Positions 1 to 10,931 are shown, numbered from the stretch's first letter. The stretch is 64,000 nucleotides of DNA from Gnetum montanum (GCA_015680685.1 MNCI01011880.1:474387-538386); one strand, 5' to 3'. Program-made: numbers and translations. Notes: generated from the letters alone by a model not told the origin.

Positions 1-450
1 CACTTCGCGTATTCTGCTGCTGCCACTTCACTGTTTCCTTTGCCGCTGCTTGCCGTCGCTGCTTCTCTCTACTGCTGCCGCTGTTTCTCTGTTTCTGCCC
101 TGCCGTGCCGGCCGTTTCTCTGCTGTGCCGCCAAGCCTGCCGTTGTGGTTTTTGCACAACCACTGCTGCATCACTGTTGCTGCCTCTTGCGTCTGTTTGC
201 CGCCTCCCGTGTCGCTCGCCGCTCCTGCTGCACCGTCCGCTACCGACGCACTACTGTTTCGTTGTTGTTTCTGTCTACCACCGTGCTGCCTCTGTGCTTC
301 CCCTAACTACCACACGCCTCCTGCACAGAACGCAACTGTTCCCGCCGCTGCGCGTCCTTCAGCGCACAGCCTTCTTCTCCCGGTTGCAACACGCAGGCCC
401 TGCCCTGGTGCTATGCCCAGGACGACTTCTGCCTCACACCCTTTGAATAT
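1..450. other. GC-rich, pyrimidine-biased segment of unknown origin
   Basis: This stretch is rich in CTG, GCC and CTC triplets and contrasts sharply with the AT-rich DNA that starts near 440. Three plus-strand frames stay open at once (40-306, 50-454, 105-446). That is the expected result of a stop-poor C/T-rich composition rather than of one real protein. The predicted products are Cys/Leu/Pro-rich without a recognisable domain. It could be the edge of an LTR, of a 5' leader or of a gene outside the window. I cannot choose between these. Confidence 0.4.
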
Positions 451-611
451 TTAACTTTGAATTATTTATCATTTTGCAAATTATACAAATTATCCTAAGT
501 TTTGATATCAAATTAAATTGAAGTATTTTAAATATTGAATTAAATCTAAGCTTTTATTTTATTTTGTTTAAAATATTATTATTATCGTTTGTCACATTGC
601 CCTTTCCAGCT

Positions 612-666
612 GAGACTATTCCCGGGTTTCCGTACCCATACGGGAGGCGCCCCAGGCGATAGTCTC
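612..666. repeat. nested inverted repeat (hairpin/cruciform)
   Basis: GAGACTAT at 612-619 pairs perfectly with ATAGTCTC at 659-666. Inside, CCGTA at 630-634 pairs with TACGG at 639-643 around a CCCA loop. The element is GC-rich inside an AT-rich neighbourhood. No family is recognised. Confidence 0.5.
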
Positions 667-1230
667 TTAAAACGAGTTTTCACAGGTGTCCGCATGACCA
701 AAATTTATGCATCAACAGAAAGGTCTGCACATTTGTCGTGTTTACACTGAAGTTTGCAGACAGACCGAACTTATATGAAACTATGTAAATATGAAGGACA
801 CTGACAATGATAGGTATGATTTATTATGAATGGGCATGGTTACCTGAAGCGTCAACTTGGTATGCTGTTTTGGAACTTCAAGGTACTGATTTCATACATT
901 AATCAAAGTCAATCTGTATGCCTAAACAGAATAAAAATTATGGGGTCTCAATCAGGTACTAGGAAAAGTACTACAGCATTATTTTGATTTGCAATGTATC
1001 GTGGAAGAACATATATGTCACTGTTTTTAGCAGCAAAGCATATCGACTTTCATACTCTTACGGAGTCTCTGCTTACCCTTACCAAATCCAACTCGGTCAC
1101 CAGTTATCTAATCCACAAGAAGTTTAAACTTTTTTAAGAATATATTTAGCCTCCTTTTATTCAAAAGATCGAAGAGGCAAGTGTAACATTGTGCGTATAA
1201 CAAGAGAAAGAGATTGTAAATTAAAGCCTA
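667..1230. other. non-coding stretch, nothing recognised
   Basis: AT-rich sequence without an ORF longer than background, repeat pair or structural RNA that I can recognise. It lies downstream of the minus-strand acidic ORF and may be its 3' flank. Confidence 0.3.
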
Positions 1231-1235
1231 AGAAC

Positions 1236-1241
1236 TTTATT
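1236..1241 (-). terminator. possible poly(A) signal for the acidic ORF
   Basis: AATAAA read on the minus strand, about 150 nt downstream of the stop codon of the minus-strand ORF at 1,389-1,628. The hexamer is common by chance in AT-rich DNA, so support is only positional. Confidence 0.25.
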
Positions 1242-1388
1242 CAGTATGAATCCAATAATAAGCAGGAATGACCATCACCAAGTAACACCAGAAGTCGCCA
1301 ACCAACATCAGACATTAAATCGTGTCAAAGGCAAAGCAAACAAATGACAATCAAACTGAATGAACCAATGACTTTTATAGAGGGGATT

Positions 1389-1628
1389 TTACTGGAACAT
1401 ATGGGCAGTTACAGTAAAAACATAAAGAAAGCAACGAATGCTAGGCAGAGGAGCAGCAGGGGCATAATCCGGAGGAATTCCGTAGTCGCAATCATCGTCA
1501 TCGTCATCATCGCCATCTACATTTTTCTCCATGATTTCCTTGGTGTTTTCATTGACTTCTAATTCTGAGAATTCCCACATAATTTTTTCACAGCTCCTCC
1601 TGTCCTTCATTCTCATGGATGCATACAT
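1389..1628 (-). CDS. acidic ORF, possible 3' exon of an unknown plant gene
   Basis: A 79-codon minus-strand ORF. Its middle carries a run of seven aspartates encoded by alternating GAT and GAC codons, followed by a Pro/Tyr-containing segment (IPPDYAPAAPLP) that looks protein-like rather than random. No family is recognised. The N-terminal methionine may not be genuine: the ORF could be the last exon of a longer gene, but no convincing splice acceptor stands out upstream. The plus-strand ORF at 1,344-1,562 is its shadow. The codon run also forms a short CATCGT-type microsatellite, so the aspartate tract may itself be a repeat expansion. Confidence 0.3.
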   Translation of the reverse strand: MYASMRMKDRRSCEKIMWEFSELEVNENTKEIMEKNVDGDDDDDDDCDYGIPPDYAPAAPLPSIRCFLYVFTVTAHMFQ

Positions 1629-1659
1629 TTTCAGTCAGAGAAACCCTTTTGTTGGTATT

Positions 1660-3150
1660 TATGCAAAAATCTGATGAGAATGAAGGCTATTTATAGAATT
1701 CCGAGGAAAGAACAATGGATGATTGCAAAGAAGGAAATCAGCGAGCAAGCTGCTGTTGGGCAGCAATGCTATAAAAAATGTGATAACGGGTCGGTGGTCG
1801 TGCACAAATGTCATAAAATCAGATTTATAAAAGATAATAAAGATAAGAGATTGTGAATCTTAGGAAGAAAATGGATGCATGATGTCTCAAAAATTGAATA
1901 CATAAGCAAAAAAGTGATTGCACTACTGTTCAACGGATACAATGCCAATGATCATGTGCCACCCTAACTCAAACTGTAACTGTAGCCAATTGCTGTCTTA
2001 GCATGGATGTGAAATTTCTTGATGTTTACTTGTTGATCATGGGTGGCCAGCCAAGTGTGCCTTCCGTGTCATACAAACACCGACATTTAAATTTTGGGTG
2101 GCAAGTCAACTACTACTAAAATTATCATTTCCAGATGATATAAAACAATGACAGTGCACTAGATTTAATGAGCTCACCGATGTTATCAATCATGTACAAA
2201 TGTATATATAATTTGTTCATGTATAACACTGTACCTATATTGCTTTTGACTTTCTTTGTTTTTTTAATATGACATGGTTTTCGTGGAAAAGCATGAAGTT
2301 TGACCTTGGATGGATTAAGTAATGCTATTGACTTTAAAGTTCGACCTAACAAATGTACCCATAAAATGAGGATATAAGTGACAGGTTGAAACAGACCGTA
2401 AACCTGAACGTTCAAATGCCTTTGAAAATCCACCGTCTGTTTTTTAAAAATTAAATTGGGAACAACGCCTCCAATGCTGGTGTGTAAAGGCATGATAGAA
2501 GAATGTATCATGGGACATACATAAGGGTTGCATCATTTATATTCTATTTATTTAGCACTTTCTTGGTAGGTTTGGTGAGAAACAACATGTAGGATGCCTT
2601 GGTTTGGTATCATAAGGTTAATCTCATCCTAGAATTAATTGTTGGATTATTAATGAATACCTTTCATTTAAGTTTCACTTACAATGTCTTAAGCTTTACC
2701 ATAAAGCTACTAGAGTTTTACTTGCAAATCTCACAAATTCAATCTATATTGCTTGGAAAATAGAACTCTCTATGCATAGATCATAAATGCTTTGCTATAA
2801 GAAGCAGATAAAGAAAGGATATTAAGCTATACAATTTATATGAAGTTTACTGTAAAAAATGCTATAAGTTGCCTTGGACAAGTTAGTAAACACTAAGTAC
2901 TAACATATTCAATTTAAAAATAAAATGTTGCCCATGTCATTGTCAATGTCATCATCTTAGCTTTGTCCCAATAAAATTGGGTTAACTATATAAGTACTCT
3001 TTCACCTGAAGAATTAGATCTTTATTTATTTGTAATTTCTTTACATAATCTTTAACCATAATGTAGCAACATTTTTTACTAGGTTAATTATCTAAATTTT
3101 ACACATGCCCAAATTATCTAAGATATCATTCTTATATATGTTTCAAATTT
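1660..3150. other. AT-rich intergenic or decayed repeat DNA
   Basis: No domain, LTR pair or RNA gene is visible. ORFs of 60-128 codons here (for example 2,125-2,511 minus) are low-complexity and have no recognisable motif. The right end may hold the decayed 3' part of the LINE that is recognisable from 3,160 upward. Confidence 0.3.
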
Positions 3151-3159
3151 AACTATTAT

Positions 3160-3505
3160 ATATATTTTCATTGATAGTACATTCCATATATTTTGTCTTA
3201 CTTCTACTAATTTTTAAACCTTTTCATTCTAAAGCATGTCTTCATTTTTTCATTCTAAAAGCAATATTTTCTTGAGCTATATCCACCAATGCAATGCCAT
3301 TTGCAAATAGCATACAACAAAGGATTGCATCATATGTTTTTTTTCTTAATTCATCTATAATACTATCAAATAATTATGGGGTAGGTACAAATTGTTCATG
3401 TAGAGCTATGATTGGAAAATTAGGTGTGATTCTACAGGTTGTTATATTTCTTTTATATATATCTTGAATTACTTTAATATATTTATCAGCCGTGTATTTA
3501 TAAAC
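3160..3505 (-). pseudogene. LINE (RTE-like) reverse transcriptase fragment
   Basis: Reading the minus strand from 3,505 downward gives a degraded but ordered non-LTR reverse transcriptase. First comes the YIKVIQDIYK block, then a decayed block where the family has GLHQGSxLSPYLF, then LFDSIIDEL. The catalytic segment reads MLFANGIALVD where an active enzyme has FADD. After that comes the post-catalytic SRSKTKYMEC block. Several stops and frame changes interrupt it and the FADD aspartates are lost, so it is dead. The block order matches plant RTE-type LINEs; L1 is the alternative. Endonuclease and the 3' tail are not recognised. Confidence 0.7.
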
Positions 3506-3529
3506 TATGTAATGATGTTATGAGGAATG

Positions 3530-5580
3530 CAAAGAATGTTGGCTTTGCTAACCATATTTTTCTTTTACTTTTATTATCTTTACAAACATCTTTTTTGTTA
3601 TACAATATTCATTACCATTTCATTTCAACCTTTCTAGCTATATGATTGATTATAGGTCATGTTTTAAAGTTGTGAGACTTGAATGCTTCTGGTAAGAGAA
3701 AGCTAATATCATCTAGATATATGTTTAAAGTCAATGAGATTGGATATAACATAGGTTTAAGGATCTAAAAATCCTATAGTAGATCCAAATGTAAGGCAAT
3801 TTTATATATTTAATCTAGAAGTTACCATGCTATAAGATTTATTAAAACATATAAATACATGTTCAAAATCAAAATTATTTTCATAGCTTTTCTTTTTTGA
3901 TTTGAGTAGCCTAATTTTCCTATACAATTGTTCATGCCTTAGATTAAGAAACTTAAGTTTATGCAATCCAACATAAAGAATTAACATAAGCATATGTCCC
4001 ATTATAATTACATAATTATTATTTTGTCTAAAGAGCATTAATGATAAGCTTTTATGCTTTTCATTCTTCTTTGAGCATGTAAACCAAAAAAGCTAAGTTA
4101 CATATTTATTAAAGATAGTATATAATTTTGGATGGTTTTCAAATATTTTTCTTTATAAGGAAAAAGATATTGTAGAATTTATCATAAAAGAAGAATTTTT
4201 ATATGTATATATTTTAATGCTAGAGTTAGTCTCTAAGAAACAAAAATTATTCAAAATAAATATGAAATTGGTTGCATGGACATATCTTATAATATAGTAT
4301 TGACATTTTCAAAATAGTAATATCAATAAAAGAAGACAACAATCCATGGACTTGGCAAAGACTTTAAATCTTCTCATTTGCAATAGACTCAAGTAACCAC
4401 ATCCTTCACATTTGCAAGATTTTGAATTGACTTGCTTATATCTTCAAGGAATCATATCAAATACATTACAAAGTTTATAATAGGAGAGGAGCTGGTGGAA
4501 TCTCATCATTATCATTGCATATTTGTTTTACAAATTAGTATGAAGCTTGAGGCCAAAAAAAAAAAAAAAAATGAAATAAAAAATTTTTAATCAAGCAAGA
4601 TTACTTGTAGAGCTAAAAGATAAATATAAGGAAGTAGTAAAAAATCATTTGAGTTATTATAAACATGGTATGAATTTGGATCATATATTACTTGAGGTAT
4701 CTAAACAAGTTAATAATGTTGACAAGCATAAAGCTCATAAGAGTTAGTCTGATAGTGATTATGTATAAGATAGAAAAGATATTAAAAATGCTTTGGAGTT
4801 TAGAAAATGATAAAGGAATGGATGGCCTTCATGAGTCTCTCTAATTTTGATATGTCTGAAGTGATGATGCTGAATATTTGCTTGATATTCATGTAGATGT
4901 TGAAGAGTAGCTTGTCCTTATTCTTCTAGGATATCCAACTCAACATATCATAAATTGTTATTGTCTTGATCTAAATACCAATAATGAAGAACAACACGGA
5001 GAGATGGAATAAAAAGCTCAAGTGATAAGATTGCCTTAAAACCATAGGTTATAAAATATGAAGTATGACAACCAATGGCTATAAGAAAAGTAGTATAGTA
5101 GATCCAAAGAGGTAAAGAGAAGAAATCTAACTTTGCTTCTAAGGTAGACTTTAGGCCTTCACTATGCCAACACTTGGGAAGCTTAATGTTAGCATATAAT
5201 ATTGATGACAGGGTCCGATGACATTAATGTCAAAGACTAAAGAAGAAGTAGCTTCCTTGATGTTAATTTTTGGCATCATTTGTGTTTGACATAAATAGGT
5301 ATATATATATTTTATAAACATCAAGTGTGAATGATGTTGAGAAATAACACATGATGTCAAATGTTATGATGTTCAACATTTGTATCAAGTTTCCATAGTA
5401 ATAAAAAAATGTTTTTGTGTCATGTTCAGTTAACTATCATTATGTATCATAATAGTTATGAAAATGATGTGGTAAGTCAATATTGCATCATTGCTCACCA
5501 ACCAACATTGCTAGCTAACAAGAAAGGAAGAAACATAATGATTCATTGTTAATGTAAAATTATAATGTTGGTCCTAATAG
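3530..5580. other. AT-rich decayed DNA, including a poly(A) run
   Basis: No gene is recognised. A run of 17 adenines stands at 4,555-4,571; it could be a retroposon tail, but no flanking duplication or body was identified. Around 5,300-5,400 there are short inverted motifs of the GATGTT/AACATC type. The minus-strand ORFs at 3,802-4,038 and 5,151-5,360 have no domain. Confidence 0.3.
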
Positions 5581-5583
5581 GTG

Positions 5584-5850
5584 CTAGTAAACCTTCCTTA
5601 GAGAAAGCGGTAAACAAAAGAAATTAGTTTTCAAAGATAATGTATGTAATGTTATTATATTAGCAATAAAATTTTGAGCAGTTGTGTAAGAAGGATAAGG
5701 GTAAGAATTTTTGTTAGGATTGAATAAATTAAGTTCTCTAAAGCCTAAGTCAATGAACTCACTATCAAAGTTAGAATCATCATTCAGATCTATTAAATTT
5801 GCAATAGTAATAGGTTTCTTAGGAGAGGAAGAAAATGTAGATTTACACAC
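5584..5850 (-). pseudogene. possible C-terminal part of the relic B gag-protease polyprotein
   Basis: An 88-codon minus-strand ORF located just downstream, on the minus strand, of the protease trace of relic B. It is acidic in the middle (LIDLNDDSNFDSEF) and has no catalytic motif. The only argument for its identity is position: gag-protease polyproteins of plant Tat-type elements often end in an acidic linker before RT. No RT is seen further down. It could equally be chance. Confidence 0.25.
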
Positions 5851-5892
5851 AGGTTCAATTTTGATATCAACTAGTTCACTACTAAGCTTATA

Positions 5893-5985
5893 AGGTCACA
5901 ATCTAAGTGAGAAATACTCAAAATCAATGGATTAGTTGACAGGCTTCACGATCTAAGTGAGAAACACTCAAAATCTATGTATCAG
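5893..5985. repeat. short direct repeat
   Basis: Two copies of a unit containing TCTAAGTGAGAAA followed by ACTCAAAATC lie about 50 nt apart (near 5,902 and 5,951). They differ at a few positions. They lie between the protease trace and the acidic linker of relic B and may be a duplication within the decayed coding region. Confidence 0.45.
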
Positions 5986-5999
5986 CTGAAATGACTATC

Positions 6000-6484
6000 T
6001 CACAATTACAAAAAGGGAAGTAAATCTCTTGATGTATAGGAGATGATATTGCATAATGTTGAGCAAGCCAAGGGTGTCCTAGTATTTTATTCATACTAGG
6101 ACATTCATGTATGATCATGAAGAGGGCTTTAGACTATATAGAAACATCGACTATGAATGGGGATGTAATAGAACCTATAACTTCTACTCATGTACTGTCA
6201 AAGGAAATGGGATTAGTGTAGGTTTTATTAAAAGTTACTTAATCATGGAGACTAATACACTTGATAACAACCAAAGTGGTCCCCTTAGATCATGTACAAT
6301 CATCAACATGTATTAGTGAAATCAAATCATTAAATGATACATTGATGGTAATATAGAGTGATAGTTGACAAATATCTCTTGTCACCAAATCAATCTTGAT
6401 ATTCTTACCACACAAGTTTAGACTATCTGATCCATAATGAGGGACTTGAGCCTCTGTTTGAGTAGGAATGTTACTTTGAACCAC
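6000..6484 (-). pseudogene. retropepsin remnant of Ty3/gypsy relic B
   Basis: The minus strand reads, from about 6,484 downward, an aspartic-protease-like segment with IHVDDC at the active-site position, where Tat-type plant elements carry VDDG. It ends around 6,120-6,000 in the conserved tail KILGHPWLAQHYAISSPIHQ, which aligns with the LLGRPWIH...SSLHQKVKF signature at the end of plant retropepsins. In-frame stops and loss of the glycine show it is inactive. The protease trace follows the gag trace at 7,640-8,020 in the right order and orientation for one minus-strand polyprotein. Confidence 0.65.
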
Positions 6485-6499
6485 AATTCTATTAAGAAC

Positions 6500-7630
6500 A
6501 TCATATAAAGCTATCTGATGCTCTTTAGATGTATTTATGAGGACATATAAGCATCATTTAGTACCTTTCAAATAGATAATCATTGCCATTTATTGTAAGA
6601 TCTTATTTATAGGTTGAGATATTCATGGGCCAAATGCCACCATGATCAGTTGTATGGGATTAAATGAAGGAAAGAGGCTACTTGAAGGGGTAATATGCTA
6701 TCATTGCTAGAAAAGAACCTTCTTTAATGTTTTAAAAGGCTTCTTCTATGCATCAGTAGTTTTTTTCTTTTACTTGCTTGATCATGACTCATTAGTGTAC
6801 TAGCTACGATTAAGGAGTTGTAACTAAGATGATGAAAAAGGTTGAGTAGATGTCTAAGATGTAGTAGGTGAGGTGATATTTCAAGAATTAGCATGGTATA
6901 AAACAAAATGAAGATAAGAAGAATGTATAGGTTGAGTAGTAAAATTGGAATGATGGAAGTGGGTAAAAACATGAGATATAGTTGATCTTTGATTATTTGG
7001 AATATCATGAATGTAATAGGAATGTAAGGAAGAGTGATTTAGTTGCGAAGAAATGGTGGTATAGTTAGACTAAAAAATTACATAACATTTTTGAGGTTGA
7101 AATAGATACTATTGATGATTCTTATAGTTGGACTAGCGAATAATGTATGGCTTCCTAGGTCAAGAGTTACGATCTTTATATTTAGGCTTAAAAGTTGAAA
7201 TGATGTTTCCAACTTCCAAGGAGTTCTAAATGACTTCTAGCTATTGATTATCTAGATGCATAATATATGGCTCACTTTTCATCATTATCTTGCTATTATC
7301 TATGAGATCATAAATGTCATTCTTCAAATTCCTATAGTTATTTCTGTCATGATCGACAATCTCATGATAGTAGTAGTACTTCTAGTAGTTATACCACTTA
7401 GGCATCTCAGGATCATATTCTTATCTTTGGCATGGATTCATTACAATAAGTTAAATGTGATGGTAACACACTCTTGCTTAATGAGAAACTTACTTCCTCT
7501 TAAGGTGGTCATCCCTATGAAGATTGTTAAGAAGCATAGAGTATCTATTTCTTTGATGTATAAATTATTGTGTGGAAGATGGAGTAGATAAGGGAGCATT
7601 ATTTTATTTATTAGGAAAGGAAGAGACACC
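6500..7630 (-). pseudogene. decayed linker between gag and protease of relic B
   Basis: Between the recognisable gag core and protease, minus-strand fragments in changing frames (for example 6,724-7,008 and 7,441-7,758) are rich in His, Leu and Ser. They look like frame-shifted Pro/Gln-rich spacer. No zinc knuckle survives that I can see. The plus-strand ORF at 7,256-7,591 lies in the same stretch and has no domain. Confidence 0.35.
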
Positions 7631-7639
7631 CTAAGAAGT

Positions 7640-8020
7640 TGGTTGTCCCTTCTCCTATTTTGCAGCCTTGTTAAGTTTGTTATAGATTGACAAGATTTCC
7701 TAGTCATGATGTTGAATAGCAGCTTCTTCAATGCATCTAGTAGCTTGAAAAACATCATTTAGAGAATAATTCTTAGGATAGGCCATCCTCATCTGAATGT
7801 AGTCAATGAATACATCTTCAAAAATATCTTGTAGATGAGACTCCTTCAAATGATATGATAGTTTATTTGATATTTTTGTTCACCGAGAGATGAATTTATT
7901 AATTATTCAAAACTTACTTAATGGAAATAAAGACATGATACTTATACTTTAATGGAAATTGTACTTAAAACGTTCAATGAAGCCTACAAGTAGTTCCTCC
8001 AAATAGGTAATAGAACCATG
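7640..8020 (-). pseudogene. gag (capsid) remnant of Ty3/gypsy relic B
   Basis: On the minus strand a retrotransposon Gag domain is visible: ITYLEELLVGFIERFKYNF (near 8,015-7,955) corresponds to the W-x-L-F-x-RF block. Later blocks are KESHLQDIFEDVFIDYIQ (near 7,845) and CIEEAAIQ. Several stops and frame changes interrupt it. Gag followed by protease at lower coordinates makes this a minus-strand element. RT and integrase are not found below 5,580. Confidence 0.6.
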
Positions 8021-8496
8021 AGGTAAGGATCTATACTATTCCAAAGCTCTTATAGAAATAGTTAGAAAAGCATCTCAACACGATGTGAGGATAAGGGATA
8101 AGAAGCATGCATTTATTCTTGAATGTGTTCACATAATTCATGGGATTCCATGTTTTGCCATTGTATTTATAAAGGATGGCAATAAAATATCTTTAGGAAG
8201 AACAAAAAATGGAATGCATAGCTTATAGGATTAATTAAATCTTAATATAGGAAAATAGAATAATTTCCTAGAATGGTTATTGAGCAATGCTAAAAGTTGT
8301 GCATCTATTCTAAGAAGGTGTGTGATAAGTTGAGCTATAGTAGTAAGTAATGATGTTAAGGGAGGACACATGTATGAAATAGGTCTATAGGTAGTAGGAG
8401 CATGCATAGCTGATGAAATTGAGTTAGGCAGGTGATGATACTTGATATGTCAGGTAGCTGAGTCATTGAGACATCATCAAGTATCATTTTGTCAAG

Positions 8497-8614
8497 TGTA
8501 TTAGTTGGTTGAGATATTGTAGATACTATATCATAAATTCTATGTTGCATCTGTGTTGTAGCATCCCTTTTGGTGCATTTTAGTTGGCTGCTACATTATA
8601 GATGCTATATCAAA
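8497..8614. repeat. 77-nt offset tandem duplication
   Basis: About 40 nt at 8,497-8,537 recur with substitutions at 8,574-8,614, including TTAGTTGG and the GATACTATATCA / GATGCTATATCA block. It sits immediately outside the C LTR in what appears to be the N-terminal region of relic B gag. It may be an old coding repeat or a duplication near the insertion point. Confidence 0.5.
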
Positions 8615-8622
8615 TTTTTTAT

Positions 8623-8627
8623 ATCAT
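8623..8627. repeat. candidate target-site duplication next to the C LTR
   Basis: ATCAT directly abuts the outer end of the C LTR. The matching copy should flank the missing 5' LTR, which is not in the window, so it cannot be confirmed. Confidence 0.25.
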
Positions 8628-9474
8628 TGATGAGCTATGAGTACCCCTACACTTAACCATATGAATCACAAGCATTCACATACAATCTGATCAAATTCCA
8701 TGGATGGGACTAGTTGTGGCATCTAGATCATTATGTCTTGATCACAGTTTGTTGTCTTCCCACTTGGACTAGTGGTAGCTTTGTCACATATGGTTTAGTC
8801 CAAAGTGAGGCATATGGTAATGGATGTTGTTGTGACTTGATGCTACTCCTAAAGATAATAGAGAAATTAATTATTTAATCTAATTAACAATAAAAAGTAA
8901 AATCTAAACTAGCCTACATGTGATGAGTATTCGTTCCTAATCTTTTGTACATGCCTTGGACCTCGTGCAACTATTGCTAGGATTACCAAGTGTATCATTA
9001 CTAGGTGTACCAAAGGATAACATTATTGGGTTGCCATGTAATTACACTTAAGTGCTCACGATTAGTCATATTCATTTGTCTTAATGATAGAAAAAATAAA
9101 GAGTTATAAATGATAAACATTAAATAAGGAAAATAGTAAGCATTTAAGTAATTAACAATAATAAAGCTAAGTGGATGCTGCAATAATGGAAGTAATCTCA
9201 ATCTTTATTGCTAAACATGTAATGTATCCAAGTACGTCACACTGGAATAAGGATGCCGTACAATCAATTAACATCACACTGTGGGCATGCATTGGAAACA
9301 AACTAACACCTATCTATTCCCTTCTCTATGTCTAAAATCTATATCTAAACCATGCACCCAAGTGTTGTATTTATAGGCTAGCACATATGAGGTGATATTG
9401 AGTCCCTGACATCAAAAGGGGATACTTGATAACCCGACCTTGATATTTGAGCCCTACCAAAATATGACTCATCA
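8628..9474 (-). mobile_element. 3' LTR of element C (Athila-like, minus strand)
   Basis: On the minus strand it starts TGATGAGTC at 9,474 and ends AGCTCATCA at 8,628, giving the 7-nt terminal inverted repeat TGATGAG/CTCATCA also used by element A. A TATAAATAC box lies about 100 nt from its start. A G-rich polypurine tract directly precedes it, and no primer-binding site follows it, so it is a 3' LTR. Its last 35 nt and an internal AATCCTAG...TTGCA block resemble the LTR of A, so C and A are related families. The 5' LTR of C is not found. Confidence 0.8.
9368..9376 (-). promoter_or_regulatory. TATA box in the C LTR
   Basis: TATAAATAC on the minus strand, about 100 nt inside the LTR, the usual position of the U3 core promoter. 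Confidence 0.55.
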
Positions 9475-9483
9475 TACCCCCAC
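9475..9483 (-). promoter_or_regulatory. polypurine tract of element C
   Basis: GTGGGGGTA abuts the LTR start TGATGAG on the minus strand. Just upstream is GAGGACAAG, a signature commonly found at the 3' end of plant gypsy internal regions. This fixes the orientation of C and the identity of its LTR as 3'. Confidence 0.75.
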
Positions 9484-9659
9484 GATTGAATTAAAACTTG
9501 TCCTCGAGTTAAACAAAATGAGGAACTAATTCTATATAAAATATTAGGAAGGTATGAGATTATTGACTAACTCTAACAAACACACAAACTAACTATTTCA
9601 TGCCATAGTGGTGTTTTACAAAAAATGGGCATGACATGAAAAAATAACAAAAATTGGAA

Positions 9660-9989
9660 AAGCTATGTAGTTACCAGAGGCGATGGCTCTTCCATTGGCC
9701 ACTTCCCTTTGTTGTTAGGCATTTGGAATTTGTAACAATCTAGGAGCACCTATAAACTCTCCTCCTCCATTGTTAGGTCATGCATCATCTAGGTTGATGA
9801 TCCAATATGTGTTGGAGCTAATACATCCCACAGACATGACAATTGTTGAAACATTTGATTGACTTTCACATACCACATCGTGAACTACCTTTGTTCCTTC
9901 TTAAAATCCCTAACCTTTTTTCTTAATTTGTGATAATCTGTTAGTCTCTTGGTTAGGTCTAAAGCTAATTGCTTCTAGTTTCAAGTTTA
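9660..9989 (-). pseudogene. element C ORF, C-terminal part (split by element A)
   Basis: Minus-strand coding remnant that continues the reading frame found at 19,818-22,100. With A and one CCATG copy removed, codons run ...LQKLHM then VNLKLEAISF without a shift. Further down come charged, probably coiled-coil residues and segments such as CLWDVLAPTHIG and MPNNKGKWPMEE, interrupted by stops and at least one frame change. It then passes into non-coding DNA before the PPT. No catalytic motif; see the larger part for family assignment. Confidence 0.55.
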
Positions 9990-9994
9990 CCATG
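9990..9994. repeat. target-site duplication of A, left copy
   Basis: CCATG directly precedes the TGATGAG start of the 5' LTR; the identical CCATG follows the 3' LTR at 19,813-19,817. Confidence 0.9.
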
Positions 9995-10787
9995 TGATGA
10001 GTTGCGATATCGCATCCACCACGCGATATGGCATACACGATATCACTTCTTGTCTCATCTTCTATAAATAAGAGGCGACGCCCTTTGTTCTAGGGAGTGA
10101 GATTTAGACCCTTAGCCAGATTCTTGCAATTTTGTTATTCTAGAGTTAGAATTATTTCTGTGTGCCCGCAGTAGGAGTCATAGAGTGAATGGATCTTTAT
10201 TTGAATAATTTGTACTTGAGCACAATTTTGTGTACGGTAATAAAGATGAAATTTATGATAAACCTTGCAGCATACATATTAAGCTAATTAGTAATTAATT
10301 ATTGTTAATGCTTTCCTAGTTAATTGATATCTGTCTCAACCTTCAACCCTCTTAGTTAAATACACTCAGTACGACCACTTGGAGCATGTGTGTAGCGCTT
10401 GGTAACCCAGTAGCGATTAGCGTTTGGTAATCCTAGTAGTGTTGCATTAGTTCAGGATGTGTACAGCAAGTGGGAACAGATACTGGTGTGAGGAACATTT
10501 AAAACTTAGTTAATGAATAGTTAATGTAAGTTAGTGACTTAGTTATGTCTCCTTTTCCTTTATTATCATAAGACATAAAAAATATAAAAGTTATAAAAAA
10601 TCATATACCTCAAGCTTACTTAACCATACAACTGTGACAATACAAGTAAGTTTGGGAAGACAATGATTGATTAACCTTGAGTGTTTCATTAAGGTGCGTG
10701 AGCACTTAGTCCTTGGAGTTTGACCAGATAGTGCGTTAAACACTCATATTCGTATGGTTGAGTGTAGGGGTACCTCGCCACTCATCA
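9995..10787 (+). mobile_element. 5' LTR of element A
   Basis: Begins TGATGAG and ends CTCATCA, a perfect 7-nt terminal inverted repeat. A cluster of GATATCGC-type palindromes occupies the first 60 nt. A CTATAAATAAG TATA box lies near 10,061-10,071, so U3 is short. Length is identical to the 3' copy. Confidence 0.93.
10003..10050. repeat. palindrome cluster at the A LTR start
   Basis: GCGATATCGC is a perfect palindrome at 10,004-10,013, followed by two decayed copies near 10,023 and 10,038. The 3' LTR keeps better versions: GCGATATCGC at 19,029-19,038 and the 14-nt palindrome ATGCGATATCGCAT at 19,046-19,059. They lie just upstream of the TATA box and may be cis-regulatory. Confidence 0.6.
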
Positions 10788-10788
10788 T

Positions 10789-10806
10789 TGGCACTGTTGC
10801 GAGGGA
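10789..10806 (+). promoter_or_regulatory. primer-binding site, tRNA-Asp type
   Basis: TGGCACTGTTGCGAGGGA begins one nucleotide after the LTR. It differs by a few substitutions from the TGGCGCCGTTGCCGGGGA site used by Athila elements, complementary to the 3' end of plant tRNA-Asp. This supports the lineage call and the plus orientation. Confidence 0.8.
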
Positions 10807-10931
10807 CTTAGTTGTTTGTGCGCTATGTAGAACATAGGAAATTATTCATATCCTTGGAACATTAGAACAAACCTTTAGGGTTAATCAAAGGAAGACAAGA
10901 CAACGGTACATCGCACACTGAACAAGACAAG

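Noticed and set aside
40-454. Three overlapping plus-strand ORFs of 88-134 codons
   Set aside because: Simultaneously open frames in a C/T-rich, stop-poor segment; no domain and Cys/Leu/Pro composition in all frames.
8628-9474. 5' LTR of the gag-protease relic B
   Set aside because: No primer-binding site follows on the relic B side, whereas a PPT-like GTGGGGGTA lies on the opposite side, so it is the 3' LTR of element C.
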